Assembly: GCA_921293015.1 (NCBI GenBank)
Contig: OV121082.1
Span: 23,475,997 to 23,539,996 of the forward strand
From: Phorcus lineatus
Lineage: Eukaryota; Mollusca; Gastropoda; Trochida; Trochidae
Length of the DNA: 64,000 nucleotides
Direction of reading: 5' to 3'
The position numbers and the translations under genes were made by a program. Position 1 is the first letter of the stretch, and the number at the start of each line of letters is the position of its first letter. The notes below the pieces were generated by a model. That model searched no databases and was not told where the DNA came from. It was given only the letters and a program-made list of their open reading frames with translations. Shown here piece after piece: positions 46,680 through 59,048 of the stretch.

Positions 46680-49600
46680 GGGATGTTGCTGACTGAACTG
46701 TCGTCAATCAGATCAATCAGATCAGCTCTTTGATTATTGATGAGGTGTTGCGTTAGGAAATACAAACTAATTGGATCCGTGTTATGTGAGTGGGTGAACA
46801 AATTTACATATGATTTATTTTATAACAACTCACTTCCAGTTTAAGGTTTACTTGGAAAGCTATGTACAGGTTGAAGCTAAGAACTGTAATGAGAGTCTTT
46901 CAAAATGATTACTCTATTAAGAAAATAGTTCAATTTCGGAATACGCCTAAATTTTAGATTTTCTTTTCAATGTTTTGGAATTAACAATTTTGATCATAAA
47001 TATAATACCAGTTATTGCAGATGTTGAAATGACGATATTGTTTTAAACTGGTACATTTTACTAAAGGAACTAAATGTTTATAACCAAAGCTAGGTTTATG
47101 GTGACTTTATAGCTAGAAAATGATGAAGTCATTTGGTTAAACTATATTTCAATGGGAAATCTAGATATATATATATATATCAATGGGTTATCATCCTTAA
47201 ATACTTGTCCATAGTATCTCTGTTTATAGGCTGCCAAATAGGACTTTAATTGCTATAATAATATTTCCTTATGAAATAGTTAAATTAAACTCTCATTTAT
47301 AATTTACTTCAAACCACACTCCCTAAGCCATCTGTGACGTGCAATAGTGTGTGGTTTGAGTAACTTGAGACAGAAACAGCAACATCTGCTGCACCTCTTG
47401 TGTCAGACAGGGAACCAACAAAAATGGGGAGAAGAAAGAAAATATATAATCTGGAATAGAGTTCCTCTAGACTTTCTATTACTCTCAGACATTCAGTTTG
47501 GCATTTTTTTCCTCAAAGATATATCCTGCAGATAGCTTGATACAATAGAGACAGTTAAAGAAAAATGTAGCTTGAAATTTTTTAATTTTAGATATGAGGG
47601 TATAAAGGTTCACACAAACTTATATTTCTTGCTTGAAATAAATTGAATTAGCATACATCAATTTATTTTGTTAAATTTCATTTTTTTAGAATTCTTTTTT
47701 TTTTCAAGAATATGTTTTAACGTAACCTATGAAAGCCTCTAGTCAAATCAAACGTAACTTTTTAGGTAAGGCCATGTGACGTCATGAAGCTTTTTAGATG
47801 AAATGTTGAATTTCAATTCAGATTTTGGAATGAAAAACATATTGAGAGCTACAAAAATAACAAAAGAAACTTGAAACTGTATCCCCAAGAGCTGACCCAA
47901 AATGGCAAGAAAGGTATGACAAAAATTGTCCTTCACAGAAAGAAATAGTTCCTTGACATATTTATGAAATTTTGGGGAAATGCTGAAAAGTGCTTGAACT
48001 TAAACACTGCTAGCCTGTGACAAGGCTTTCCAGATCTATTTTTGTTTTCCTTCATCTTAACATGATATACCCACAAGGCAAAAATAAGCTGTCATATTAT
48101 ACATATGTGCAAATGTGCACTTTTAGCACATCATTTAATATTTCAGTGTAAGTCCCCATATGTTATCATTTGTGATGTCATAAAAGAAATGAATGTGACA
48201 TACATCACTGGAGCTGATAGATATTATCTATGGTAGATATCAAAACATGCACTTCCTAGCTGGTTGAACTACTTAAACAGAACTAGTGGAACAGTTTCCG
48301 ACTATATGGCATATATTGTTTACGGCTAGAGACTAAGATATATCAAAGTTAAAGCAAGCCTTTCACATTTCAGCAAGTCTAGAAAGCTCAAAGAGAAATG
48401 GAAATACACAGGCTCTTTTCAACGTTTATAATTCTTTAAATTTGGACAATAAACCTGTGACAAAATAGAAAAAATCCTGTTTCTCCTAATTCAGTTTATA
48501 AAGACTGAATGGAGGCAAAAGATACCTTTACTAATGTATTGGCTGTCATAATGAGAAAAATTCAATAACATGTACATCTGGTGCAATTTCTTTCTCAGGA
48601 AAATCTCTTTCATAGTTTTTTTTAAAAATGAGAAATCTTTTCTTTCCAGAGACAAGCCTTATCTTTGTTTATGCATTGCTGATGACCCGAGACAGGAAGT
48701 GATGTTAAATAAGGGCTGTGTGCAGATTTCGTGATTATGCGGGTCTTCGTATTTTTCAGAACAGAGTGAGAGACGGATTTAAATGTTGGCGAAGAAATAT
48801 TTAAAGAATATTACTTGATATTAGGATTATGATTTGTTGATGACTTGAGGTGAACTTTTACAAATAAATTATTTTAGACATTTAAAAAACAGTAAAATAT
48901 ATACAATTAAGAAAACAAATTATACAAACCCTGTCATTGTCAAGAATTTGACACAAAATGATGCATCAGTAACAATGTTGCCCCAATTTTAATGATAATG
49001 ATAAAAATTATTTTACATGGTGTTGTAAATACCTCTTCATCAACACAAAATCTGTAAAATCTGATAACATCATGTAAGCCGATTTATTTTCTGGCAATTT
49101 GACAACCAATCATGGAGTGATTCACATTGCCCAGGCAATCCTTTGTGTGTTGAGAGCAAGGCTCATGCAAAAGAAACCAGTTGTAAAAATTAGGAAAAAC
49201 TGTGAACAGCTTGCAAAGTAATTAAAGATGAAGGGAATGTCTTGAGTTGTTGGGCAAATAGCTCTGACATGAACAAACTGTTATACTGAAGGATGGGAGC
49301 AAATCTTTAAATTTAAAAATCTTGTCAATGTAAGAAATAAATCTGAAAAGGAAACAGAATAAAAGAAGGATTTTGTTACTTATGGGGCAAAATTAAAGAA
49401 AACGTCCAAAAGTTACCAGCCTGGCGCAATAGTACACAGGATAGGTGCTGGTTGACGGGCCTTTTCAGTACTGCATTAATATTGCAGCTTATAATGAACT
49501 TTTTAGTTAAAATTTTCTTTGACAAGAGGCAAGTTTGAAAACATTCCTCTCTATGATAGATTAATTTCCTGTAAATTGGTTGTTCAGATTTCTTGATAGA

Positions 49601-49690
49601 AGAATCTACGATTAAGCAGGGATTCATACTCTAACTATTACTTTCAACAGGTAAAAGAATGGGTGAAAGATTTAAAGAAACTAATGAATA
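46680..49690. other. AT-rich non-coding DNA
   Basis: It contains an (AT)9 run at 47164-47181 and a tgacgtca palindrome at 47777-47784. No exon accepted. Confidence 0.45.
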
Positions 49691-49749
49691 AACAACGGGG
49701 TCTGATGAAAAGGAACAGATTTATCCCCAATTTTAATGAATAAAGGAAA

Positions 49750-50045
49750 AAAGGAAGAAGAACAAAGAGAAGGAAACAAACAGAGAAAATAAAAGAAAAA
49801 AAGGAGAAGAAAGAAACAATGAATGAATGAATGAATGATCAAACGAACATACAAACAAACGAAATAATGAACGAAGGAATGAACAAAGGAATGAACAAAT
49901 GAATGAATGAATGAATGAACAAACAATTATACAAACAAACAAAATAATGAACAAAGGAATGAACAAATAAATGAATGAATAAACAAACAAAAACAAACAA
50001 ATAAACCAACAAACAAATTAATGAATTAACAAATGAATGAAAAGC
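49750..50045. repeat. GAAT/GAAC/CAAA tetramer array with 80-bp higher order
   Basis: Tetranucleotide repeats over about 300 bp. atacaaacaaac recurs at 49849 and 49929, showing a superimposed 80-bp duplication. Phe/Ser-rich minus-strand frames are artefacts. Confidence 0.9.
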
Positions 50046-50921
50046 AATTACAGGGGGGATGTACTACGTCAAAACTAATGGAATGACAAGAGGATGACTG
50101 CATCAAAAGTATTTGATGTTATGTTACGAATGAAAAACAAATGAAAGTCTAAAGGTTGCTAAGTGCACTGACTTATCTTTTAATTGGCATTGTGAAAGCG
50201 TTGTCACTATGACAGATGTGTCAGATAGATCTTCTATTAAATTTATAAAACATTAACTCATCATATTAAAAGCATAATTCATCAAATGCCTAATCATATT
50301 GGAAAAGAATCATCAAGTACATTATAGGAGGCTCTGTCAAATTGATGGATTAATTGCCTTATAGTTAAAACATCTAGAATCATGAATTTATCATAGTCAA
50401 TTTATCTAATTATATTTTGAGTTATGGTTTATGATTATTGTGGGGGGGACCATGTCCTCAATTCACAACGCAACAATAACAAATTCACAAACATTGCACT
50501 AGGTTGACCTCAGGTCTTAAATATGATACTTTATTGCTTTGTGAAAGCAGGCCCAATAGGCTGGGTGCTCAACAAAGATGGGTTTGAATCCAGGCACCTA
50601 TGCACCAAATCTTTGATCCCATAAAAAATACTTTAAAGCAATGTATAATTTTTCCCTTTGTGACCAAAATGTTCCTGAACAAAGTTCCTTAGCTAATGGT
50701 TATAATCAAGTTTGTTTCATTCTTAATGAGTCGTGGTTTCTCACAGAATTGTTTTGTATTGAATATTTAAACAATGTTTTAGAAATATTAGAATTTAAGG
50801 TCAAATGAATAAAATTCATCGTAATCATATCATAATTATTAAAAGGAAAGCAAAACTCAAAGCAAGCCTATCGAGTCTTCTTTATTTTATTAAAGGTTTC
50901 AAATTTGGATTTTCATTGCAG

Positions 50922-51068
50922 AGACTTCATCTTGAACATTCAACACTGAAGGAATCGGTCCATAGCTATCCCAAGGTCAGACCAAACTTTGCAGTGGAAA
51001 CTTCCAGGAACTCCAAGAATAGTTCTTATTGGGAGGAATTGTCAGCGCAACCAAGCTTGTTATTGTGA
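50922..51068 (+). CDS. Candidate terminal exon, unidentified protein
   Basis: 48 codons and TGA in phase 0 after a strong 3' splice site (ggattttcattgcag, ending 50921). The peptide starts RLHLEHSTLKESVHSYPKV and contains SSYWEEL. An internal donor (cccaag then gtcaga, at 50977) would shorten it. Family unknown. It faces the minus-strand candidate at 51444-51676. Confidence 0.3.
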   Translation, partial: RLHLEHSTLKESVHSYPKVRPNFAVETSRNSKNSSYWEELSAQPSLLL

Positions 51069-51443
51069 TTCCAGATGATCTATAATTCCCTTATATCTGA
51101 GAGTCTTAGTCATTGCGACCATATATGGAAGTCTACAGAGTAATTGGACACATCATTCGGTTTTATGTGCACCCATAGCGCAAGAAAGTGCCAAAATGAT
51201 TCAATCAATCATATAAATGGGATCCTTGAGCACAAATGTGTTTGATGTATATAAAAGTAAAGTGGTTTCGAAAGCAAAATTTTTCAATCCATTGCACAAA
51301 GAATTTTGTCTCCATTTTATATTTTGATACAAAATAGACCTCAAATTTAGAAAATTGTTAAGATTATGAAGTCGTTAGATAAATAAGGTTTAGTAGAGAT
51401 TGCATTAAATATATATCAAATCTTTACAGACAATGGCTGCCAA

Positions 51444-51676
51444 TTATTTTTGGTCAAAAGATGAAGCTTTCGCATAGTATTTTGAGGATATTGTTATGAA
51501 ACCGTCAAGATTTTTCTGATCTGAGGAACAATAATAGTGACTAGAAAAAAGTTGGACTACATCACTAAGTACAGTTTCTCCACTGTAGACATGATACTCA
51601 TACATAATGATACACGGACATCCTGAATCAAGGATTGCACACACCGTAGCATAAGAGGATGTTGGGTGACCACAAA
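51444..51676 (-). CDS. Candidate terminal exon, unidentified protein
   Basis: It opens after a pyrimidine-rich 3' splice site (ataccta-tggtttcag, ending 51677) and stays open for 77 codons to a stop. The peptide contains CGHPTSSYATVCAILDSGCP and YSGETVLSDVVQLF. A second frame of the same exon is open for 39 codons (FVVTQHPLMLRCVQSL...) and cannot be excluded. Family unknown. Confidence 0.28.
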
Positions 51677-51867
51677 CTGAAACCATAGGTATAAAGAAGA
51701 CCTGCAGACATATGTCTGATTGGGATTTAAACCCTTTTAACTATTGATTTCCAAACAAAATTGATTCAATGTAGCATGGTACCAAACTTGTACATGTTAG
51801 ACTATCATCAAGTGAAGATAAAGTTTCTGAGCAGAAACTGAACCCAGAATTCTGGACCAAGAGAAAG

Positions 51868-52196
51868 AGGTGAGGTGAGGTGAGGTGGTATGGGGTTTTA
51901 CACGGCTTTCAAGAGTACTTCACCTATATTTTGTCTGCTGGTATTAATGCAAGGATAAAAACCTGCAACACCATTGTGGCTATGCATTGCGGTAAAACCT
52001 CGAGCATTGGCTGGAATTGGTGAACCATAGGTTGTACTGTGCTGACATTCAATGTAGCATTGTACCCAAACCTTATGACGTGTAGAACAGTTCTCCACTG
52101 CAGACAAAGTTGGCGAGGCACTGTTCGGATTCGAACCACAGACCTCTTGATCTGAAGCAAAAAACATGCTTACCACTGCGTTATCACTCCCCTCCC
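51868..52196 (-). mobile_element. tRNA-derived SINE, copy B
   Basis: Same family and strand as copy A. ggtga tail at 51869-51887, body shared throughout, B box ggttcgaatcc at 52127-52137 (reverse strand). The head is more decayed than in copy A. A C-rich run follows at 52190-52201. Confidence 0.88.
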
Positions 52197-52199
52197 CCC

Positions 52200-54477
52200 C
52201 CAGGGAAAGAGAAAGAGTTTGCTTGCAGATCTAGTTCTGGAGCTTGAATCCCATCCAGACCTCGTAGCCATCAAATCCCATAGCTGCATCAAGGATGCAA
52301 CTCATTGAAACGTATTGTAGGGTTGTATTCACACTCTACTGCTGCTGCATGCATGAAGAGATGTACTTTCTAAACAGGATTTCTACCCAAAACTTCTTTA
52401 TTCGGAGCCAAATTTGCATCTATCCAGCTTCAGGAGAGCAGAGAAAGTGAATGTCAATGTTCTAGACATTCTACAGAACTTAATTCCTAATGGGAAGTAC
52501 ATCCAGATGTTCCAATAAAAATTAAACTCCTTTCATCAAGAAGGAATTTACTATGCACTCTTATCTCTGTTTTCTCATTCAAATCACAAATGTTTCTTGA
52601 ATGAAGCTTGAATTTGATACAAAAAGTAAATATGGGGATTTGCCTTTGGGATTAATTCTTTACATTAACATGATGTCAACAAGTTTTCCAAGATCAACAA
52701 TGCTCTGCAAATATTTGTAAATAAAGTGTACAAGAAAACTACTCATCTAAACATCACATCTTTCAATTTCATTATAGACTTGGTTTTGTTCTTCATTAAA
52801 GCAGTGAAAATCAAAATTGTAATTGAACTTCAGAAGATAAATTACACTTTGAATAAGAGCAAAAAACATTTTTTGACGATATCTCTTCAAGACAACTACA
52901 GAAAGTTTCAATAATTTAAGATAAAGTTTCAAATCCATTTATAATACAATGGAATGCAACAGAAAAAAACCTTCAGAATTAAAGATTAGCTATGGATATA
53001 ATATTGTTAAGCCAGCTGCAAATCCTATAATTCTATTTTCCCCAGGTACCCACATAAACTGCTTGACAAATCTGAGCAGGAATAGTAGTTGTAGAAATGA
53101 CATGAGGCACAAATCATGATCAAGGATTGTGATGTTAACCTTTTACCAACTTGAATCAGAATATTCCGAGATTTTTCTTTAGTTAATGTGTTGTGTTTCT
53201 TCATACAAGTTTCACTAATTTTAGCCTTGAAGAGTTTGCACTGTGTTTTGCTATAATCTGCTATCTGTATTACTCATTCGAAGTTGTATTTCTGAAAATC
53301 ACACGTGCAACACATATGCAGACGTCTGGAGAGCCGAGCACTCGATGAATAAACGTGAGCAGACCTTGCCAGCTTTGAATGTTTGAGATGTTTGCAAATG
53401 CAGCTAAAAATTCCAAACTTATATGTAATTCTCCAAGTTTAGAATAAAATATTGCCATATTCAATTAAAAAAATGCCTATCCATAAAAAAATAGGGTGTA
53501 CTTAACAAGTCTGGACCATACAATTTTCACATTTTTCATTTTAACTAGAATCACCAGTTTAACCATAAAACATTAAAAAATCAACAATGGTCATCACATA
53601 CTTAACAAGTTGGAACCATATGATTTCATATTTTTTAATCTAAACTAGTCTCACCATTTTCACAAAACAGCAAATTGATTAAAATTACAAAAGACCTAAC
53701 AGGTATTGACGATTACCAAAACCATCAACAGCTTTCATAAATTTTGAACCAGACAAACTCTCATATCAATAAAATGCCAGTGCATCTCCAAGTGGCCACT
53801 AAAACTTTATCCTCCATGATAAATAACATTCTTGCTGCCGATCAGAAATGTCTTCTTGGGAACTACCTTATCTAAAGTTTTTCCCTGGAACGACCTGAAC
53901 TCTCCTGTTTTTATTCCTGAGAACATGATATAGCTTGTAAGAATATTTTTATACACTACCGTATCTCCAGGTCATATATTTGGCAAGGTTCCTTGAAAGA
54001 ATCTAAATTTAGTATTTATCAGAAAAAGGATATAAAGATGTTTTTTTACAAGATAGTGTTTATATAAAGGACAACATTTCTAAAAGATCTAAAATTGGAA
54101 CATTTTATTCTGACTACCACCTGCAGGTGTTTATTTATGTTTGACCATAATAACCTGTTAAAGTAACAAAATATCAAATACTTGCCTAGCAAGTACATTA
54201 CCAAGTTTATGCATTGTGCATGTGTGTGTTTCTTATCCATCAGTTTTAGGTAAATATTATGATATAAAGTTTGAATATTCAAAGAGCAAGTTTGGTAAGC
54301 ACTGCCTCAACCTATGACCAACTCAAGAAATTAGCGATAAACCATTCTGGGTGGTCATCTTACAGCAAAACTTATTAATAAAGGAAACCAGAAGGATTTA
54401 ATTCTAATCCAGAAAACAATTTACAGAAACTGCACAAATAAAATAATCTCACGAAATCAAAAACCTAAAAAGGTACA
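52200..54477. other. Non-coding DNA with unconfirmed exon-like pieces
   Basis: A minus-strand segment around 53290-53420 is CpG-enriched and open (FANISNIQSWQGLLTFIHRV), with a weak splice context. Another near 53840-53930 has a good acceptor (catgttctcag) and a donor (gataag then gtagtt). Neither could be confirmed. Confidence 0.35.
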
Positions 54478-54904
54478 TCTACAATTAGGGCTTCCATGGG
54501 TCCAAAATATTGGACTCGAGTACTCGAGGGGACTCGAGTACTCAAATTTGTCACATTTCAGAAATAAAGATGTAAATGTAAATGTAACTGTGTATAATAT
54601 TTTGAAATAACGACATTTACCTAAGAGATCAGGCATACACATGACATTCTAAATCTTCAACTGACAACTTGGTAAGTCAATCACGTCCAAGTTCCGACGA
54701 TACGACAATGTATCCAAGTTTATTTACTATTATTCACATTGGTCGTTCTAGTGTTATCGTCTTTGCGCAATCATGCCGCCAGTAAACGTTTTCAAAGGTA
54801 ACTTAATTAGAGTTACCTCCCTTTGTCGAGTCCACGAGAAAATGGATTCGAGTCCAACTCAACCCGACTCATACGCGAGTACCCGTGGAAGCCCTATCTA
54901 CAAT
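54478..54904. mobile_element. Non-autonomous hAT element with its 8-bp target duplication
   Basis: tctacaat at 54478-54485 and again at 54897-54904 is a perfect 8-bp target duplication, the hAT signature. The element (54486-54896, 411 bp) has 16-bp terminal inverted repeats, tagggcttccatgggt and tagggcttccacgggt, with one mismatch. Subterminal actcgagtactcgag motifs on the left and cgagtcc/cgactc motifs on the right fit hAT subterminal repeats. There is no transposase; mobilisation would need an autonomous relative in trans. Confidence 0.92.
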
Positions 54905-56325
54905 GCTAGCTTGGTTCATAAGTAAACTTTCTTGAAAATGCATTGGAAATAGTTATCCATGGTCCAGAAAGCAATGCACTAGTCATGGTAGCTGCATGGA
55001 GGAGCTTATTGCCAATGCCATGCAGGCAACTTCATAGTGTGTAGGGAAAATCATTTGGATTAGCGATTGGTCAATAATAGTCTATCCTAGAATAGATCTT
55101 GGTATTGGTAGTAAATTTAACACCTGCAGTTGAATAAGACTTTAAGGCTTTATCTTATCATCACCACTGATGGTGGTAGACAAAGTGTAAATACACTCAT
55201 ATATATACTCAACAGAAAAGTAAAGCTCCACCCCAATATTCAATATTAAAGTATCAGATAGATCATTTCTGAACAATAGAATATCTTGAAAAGCCTGGGT
55301 GGACCGTAACTTATTTTGTTGAGTATATTTGATATGAGTTGGATACATCTATTGAGACACTCTTTGATAAGAAATGTCTGACTCAAACAATCATTGAGCT
55401 CATACATCAAGTTTCAGACACGTTTCAATGTAAGAATCCACAAGCTTTCACAAGAAAAAGACAGATACTTAATCAATATTTTCACAAAACCAGATAAATC
55501 TCAGTTTCCCAATTACAGTCTATTGAATCCGGAATAGGATCAATATTTCCAGGATTTCTTGCTTTTGGTTCCTGATGATCCATAAAATTGGCGCATTTCT
55601 TGACATAAGCTAATCTCATCTTCTGCAGAGAGGCAGTCATGAAATGCTGACACATCAGTTAAAGAACAACATTACCAATTATAGTCTTTCAATTTCTTAA
55701 TTCTTAAATGATTAATATTTTTAACACTTCCTTCTTATAGAATTGTTTTTTAACTCATTTTGATAACATTCTGATTCTGGTAGCACATTCTGAGAGACTT
55801 ACAATTCTGCTCTCTAGCACAGAACTGGGGCCTAACATATTACAGGACAGCCTGCAAGGACAAATTATAATCCCCTTGATAAGAAGTTGAATCCTGTAAA
55901 TTGGAACTGAGAATGGTTAGGAACTCATTGATCCAGAGACAAAATTTTTTGAAATTTCATTGCTGGAAATTTTTCCTTTGGGATATATTGTATACTTATC
56001 CTGTTTTATTGCAACAAGGAAACATGCAAGAAGCCACATAGAAATAACATGAAGTTTTAATTTAGAATGTCATAAGATTTGGAAATTGAGAAATATACTT
56101 AAAACTTTTTCCAGTAGTGTACAAGTTGTGCAACATTTAAAAAGAATCAGATTCATAAGAATTTCTGCAATCGGTCAGACATACAAAAAATTCTCATGAT
56201 CTTATGAATTGAAGGAATTTTAAAATTTTCCATCTAAGCTCAGCCAACGGTTTGAACCAAAAAAGGTCCTTTTCCTGCAGAAAGACGATTGTTACGAATG
56301 ATGTAGTAATCAATATTCTTCATAC
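54905..56325. other. Non-coding DNA, nothing recognised
   Basis: AT-rich. No exon or structured repeat seen. Confidence 0.45.
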
Positions 56326-56436
56326 ATAACCGGCACACAGTTGTAAGAACTTGGAACTTCTTGGACCATCGGTGCCAAACTTTGGTAAATAAGTGATGTT
56401 TCTTGAGCCTACTTGCAATATCAATAACGGTAAATC
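56326..56436 (-). CDS. Candidate internal exon, unidentified protein
   Basis: 111 nt between a good 3' splice site (gcctatcttgttcag, ending 56437) and a donor (ggttat then gtatga, at 56325). In one frame it is exactly 37 codons, phase 0 to phase 0 (starting DLPLLILQVGSRNITYLPKF). A second frame (GFTVIDIASRLKKHHLFTKV) is also open and continues to a stop at 56240. Which frame is used, if either, cannot be decided here. Confidence 0.3.
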
Positions 56437-58430
56437 CTGAACAAGATAGGCTCTGATGCAAGTAGACCATGGAGATTTTACTGTATAAGGCTATCATTTA
56501 TAACACTAAATGTAGGATCTATTTAATGCTATTTATTCTTTGGAGGATAAATGTACAACAACATTTCTTCTCTTTCAGTAAATCTGTGATTCAAAGTTGA
56601 GAGAAAGATTAGTGGATCACTCATGAACTTAAAAAGCAGAAGGGGATTTCATATACTCAAATGGTGGGGTTTCATCCAGAGGTTTGAACCCCAAAAACTC
56701 CTAATGACATCCTGAACAACAAGTGATCCTGTAAGAATCAAAAGTCTCAATTCAGAACATAAAGACATGCCAAATATCATGATTTCATCTTCTATTATTT
56801 TCATAGTTATTTTTTTAATACTATTATTGTTACTATAATTTCTGAACTTTACTTATGGCATACTATAATGTAATTCATTAAGTACCTGCCTACGAACGTG
56901 CTTTATTTACTGAGGTACTGGTACATAAGGTGTATAATGATTAAGTGTTGGTGTCATGGTAGATGGTACATAAACAAGAGACACTAGAATCAACTATGCT
57001 CAGAATAGATATAAGAAGATACTAAACTGATCAACTGTAACGACCTCATAGACCCATCATCCCAAGCATGGTCTAACTTGCACAAGTCCCAATGACTTGC
57101 TGCCACGGGTCACGATAGTCCAATGAGAAATCATATGAGAATTGTAACTTTTTTCAGAAAAGGGCGCTGCACTCAAAACACTAATTTGATGTGTTGGCAG
57201 CAAGGTTTAAGTCAGCTAGTGATAGAGACTGGTGCAATTTTTAGCCATGCATGTGAAGATGTCTGTGGATGAGACTGGCATAACTTGAAGCCAAGTTTGA
57301 AGAGATTATATTGGCTTGAATCAATGTTCTCAAGGAAGGGTTCAAAGAACAAGATCAGATAATCGTATTAGGTGGAAAAGCTGTTTCAGCAAATAAGCTT
57401 CAGTTTATACACTGATTAGCCTCAGGTTCTTCTCGTAATATTTTCTGGAACACTGTGTCACTATGGAGACTCTGCATAGATCTCATTGATCGATTCTTAA
57501 ACAGAAGTTTTGTTCGAGGGAATGAAAATGGTTGGTGAAAATGCTACTAAACATATTTCAATAATAACTTTGCATGAAACTGTGAGGTGTCCATATCTGA
57601 ACATGAAAAGAAGGAATCTTCAAACAACTCAACAAAATACTGTCCACTCAGCTGAAATATGCATGATGACCTTGACCTATGATCAAGGTGTGAAGAGTCA
57701 TCTATATTACATGTAGGTAATTAGTGTAGACTACACCTAGCAATTGATTATTAATTGATATACAAAAATCACCTGCATATCTTGCAATTAGATTCTTCAT
57801 CTATTAATCAATCAGTTTGATATCAATCAAGGTCAAACATATTGGGGTTATATCTTGACACAGCTGAAATAATTTGTTTATATCATGCAGTCATATTCAG
57901 CTAGTCGTTGTGTATCTAAAAAAGTGTAACAGGAATGAGATCCTGCCAGAACCTCAGGTCTGCAGGATTCAGGCTTTCGCAATACCATTTGACCACAAAA
58001 TACAAATTGATAAACACAATATTTTATTCAAGTAACAAAGAAAAAAACAAATTCAACAACTGTAAATTCGAGGCTTATGGCAGTGAAAAGGCCACAAATT
58101 TAACCTAAAGAAGAACTCAAGAGAGGGGAGATTCCTAATAATAACTTTCAATCAACACAATAAGCTGTCCATCACAAAAGATTTGAGTAATCTAGAAATG
58201 TAGAAGTATAGAAATCTGGATTAAGGAATTAGCCTCTTTCATTCGCTCATAGTATCTCAATAACATGTACTATTATTTGCTCTAAAATCTTGTAACCTCC
58301 AAATATTCTTATAGATATTGTGAATTTAAGAGTTGTAAATTTAACGTTTCATTTTGACTTTTTACAGTTTACCTATTGCAGCTCATAAAATTGTATTCAA
58401 CAAAACATTTGGCCTTATGGATACCAGGTA
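56437..58430. other. Non-coding DNA, nothing recognised
   Basis: AT-rich. A 68-codon frame at 57510-57716 lacks splice or composition support. Confidence 0.4.
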
Positions 58431-58431
58431 G

Positions 58432-58614
58432 TCTGTCGGCCAGACCCTGAAATAATGGAGAAGACTAAGCATGTCTATAAAAAGATTTCAGAGTTTGATT
58501 TCAGGTGATTCTGAAAATGACAAAATTTCAGTCTCTTTTTCATTTCATTTAATATTTTTTTAAAATTTTGGTTAACTGAAGCATTTTTCATTTCAGAGTC
58601 TAATTGTTAGTCTA
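58432..58614. mobile_element. Inverted-repeat element, copy 2
   Basis: It shares both ends and much of the interior with the element at 30817-30984, for example ggccagaccctgaaataa, ctttttcatttcatttaa and cagagtctaattgttag. This copy carries about 25 extra bases (around 58504-58528). accagg lies on both flanks (58425-58430 and 58619-58624), a possible target duplication. Confidence 0.6.
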
Positions 58615-58816
58615 GGAAACCAGGGTATATTGAAGAAACTTTGTGGAATCAAAAATGCTGATGTAACAGGATATTTTCAAACAGACATGGAAATATATTT
58701 TACAATCAAAATCTAAAAACTACTTTCCAACTAACTACTTTTCATACTTTTTTTAATGATCGGGATCTAAAAAGACACCCTATCTTGTCAAGTAAGCCTT
58801 TATGTTAAGATATTAG

Positions 58817-59048
58817 GAAGGATATGTGTAGCACAGCCAAGTGCTTGGATCAATACCATCATACCACTTGTTGCGAGAGATATCCCACAATTCCCAGGGG
58901 CATCTACGAAGATTACACTTCGATCGATCCGCAACAAATGAGTATCCATTATTTCGAAGGAGAACCATTCAAGCTCGCTTTCCTCACCCATGACAATAGA
59001 CTTCTCGACAAAGGGTATGAAATAAGTGGACGTTTATTGCGACCGATG
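58817..59048 (+). CDS. Candidate internal exon, unidentified protein (weakly CUB-like)
   Basis: It opens after gttaagatattag (ending 58816; an alternative acceptor ends at 58836) and has a donor at 59049 (cgatg then gtagct). The peptide contains CLDQYHHTTCCERYPTIPRG, then MSIHYFEGEPFKLAFLTHDN and KGYEISGRLLRP. CpG content is clearly above the surroundings. The order of an aromatic beta-strand, a D/N turn and GYEISG is loosely like the second half of a CUB domain, but this is only a resemblance. The opposite strand is also open (about 63 codons), with less convincing composition. Confidence 0.42.

Noticed and set aside
49681-49996. Phe/Ser-rich minus-strand open frames
   Set aside because: Low-complexity translation of a tetranucleotide repeat.
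53270-53464. Minus-strand frame with FANISNIQSWQGLLTFIHRV as an exon
   Set aside because: Composition is promising, but no good polypyrimidine tract precedes it and several donors compete. Left unconfirmed.
57510-57716. 68-codon plus-strand frame
   Set aside because: No splice signals and no coding-like composition.
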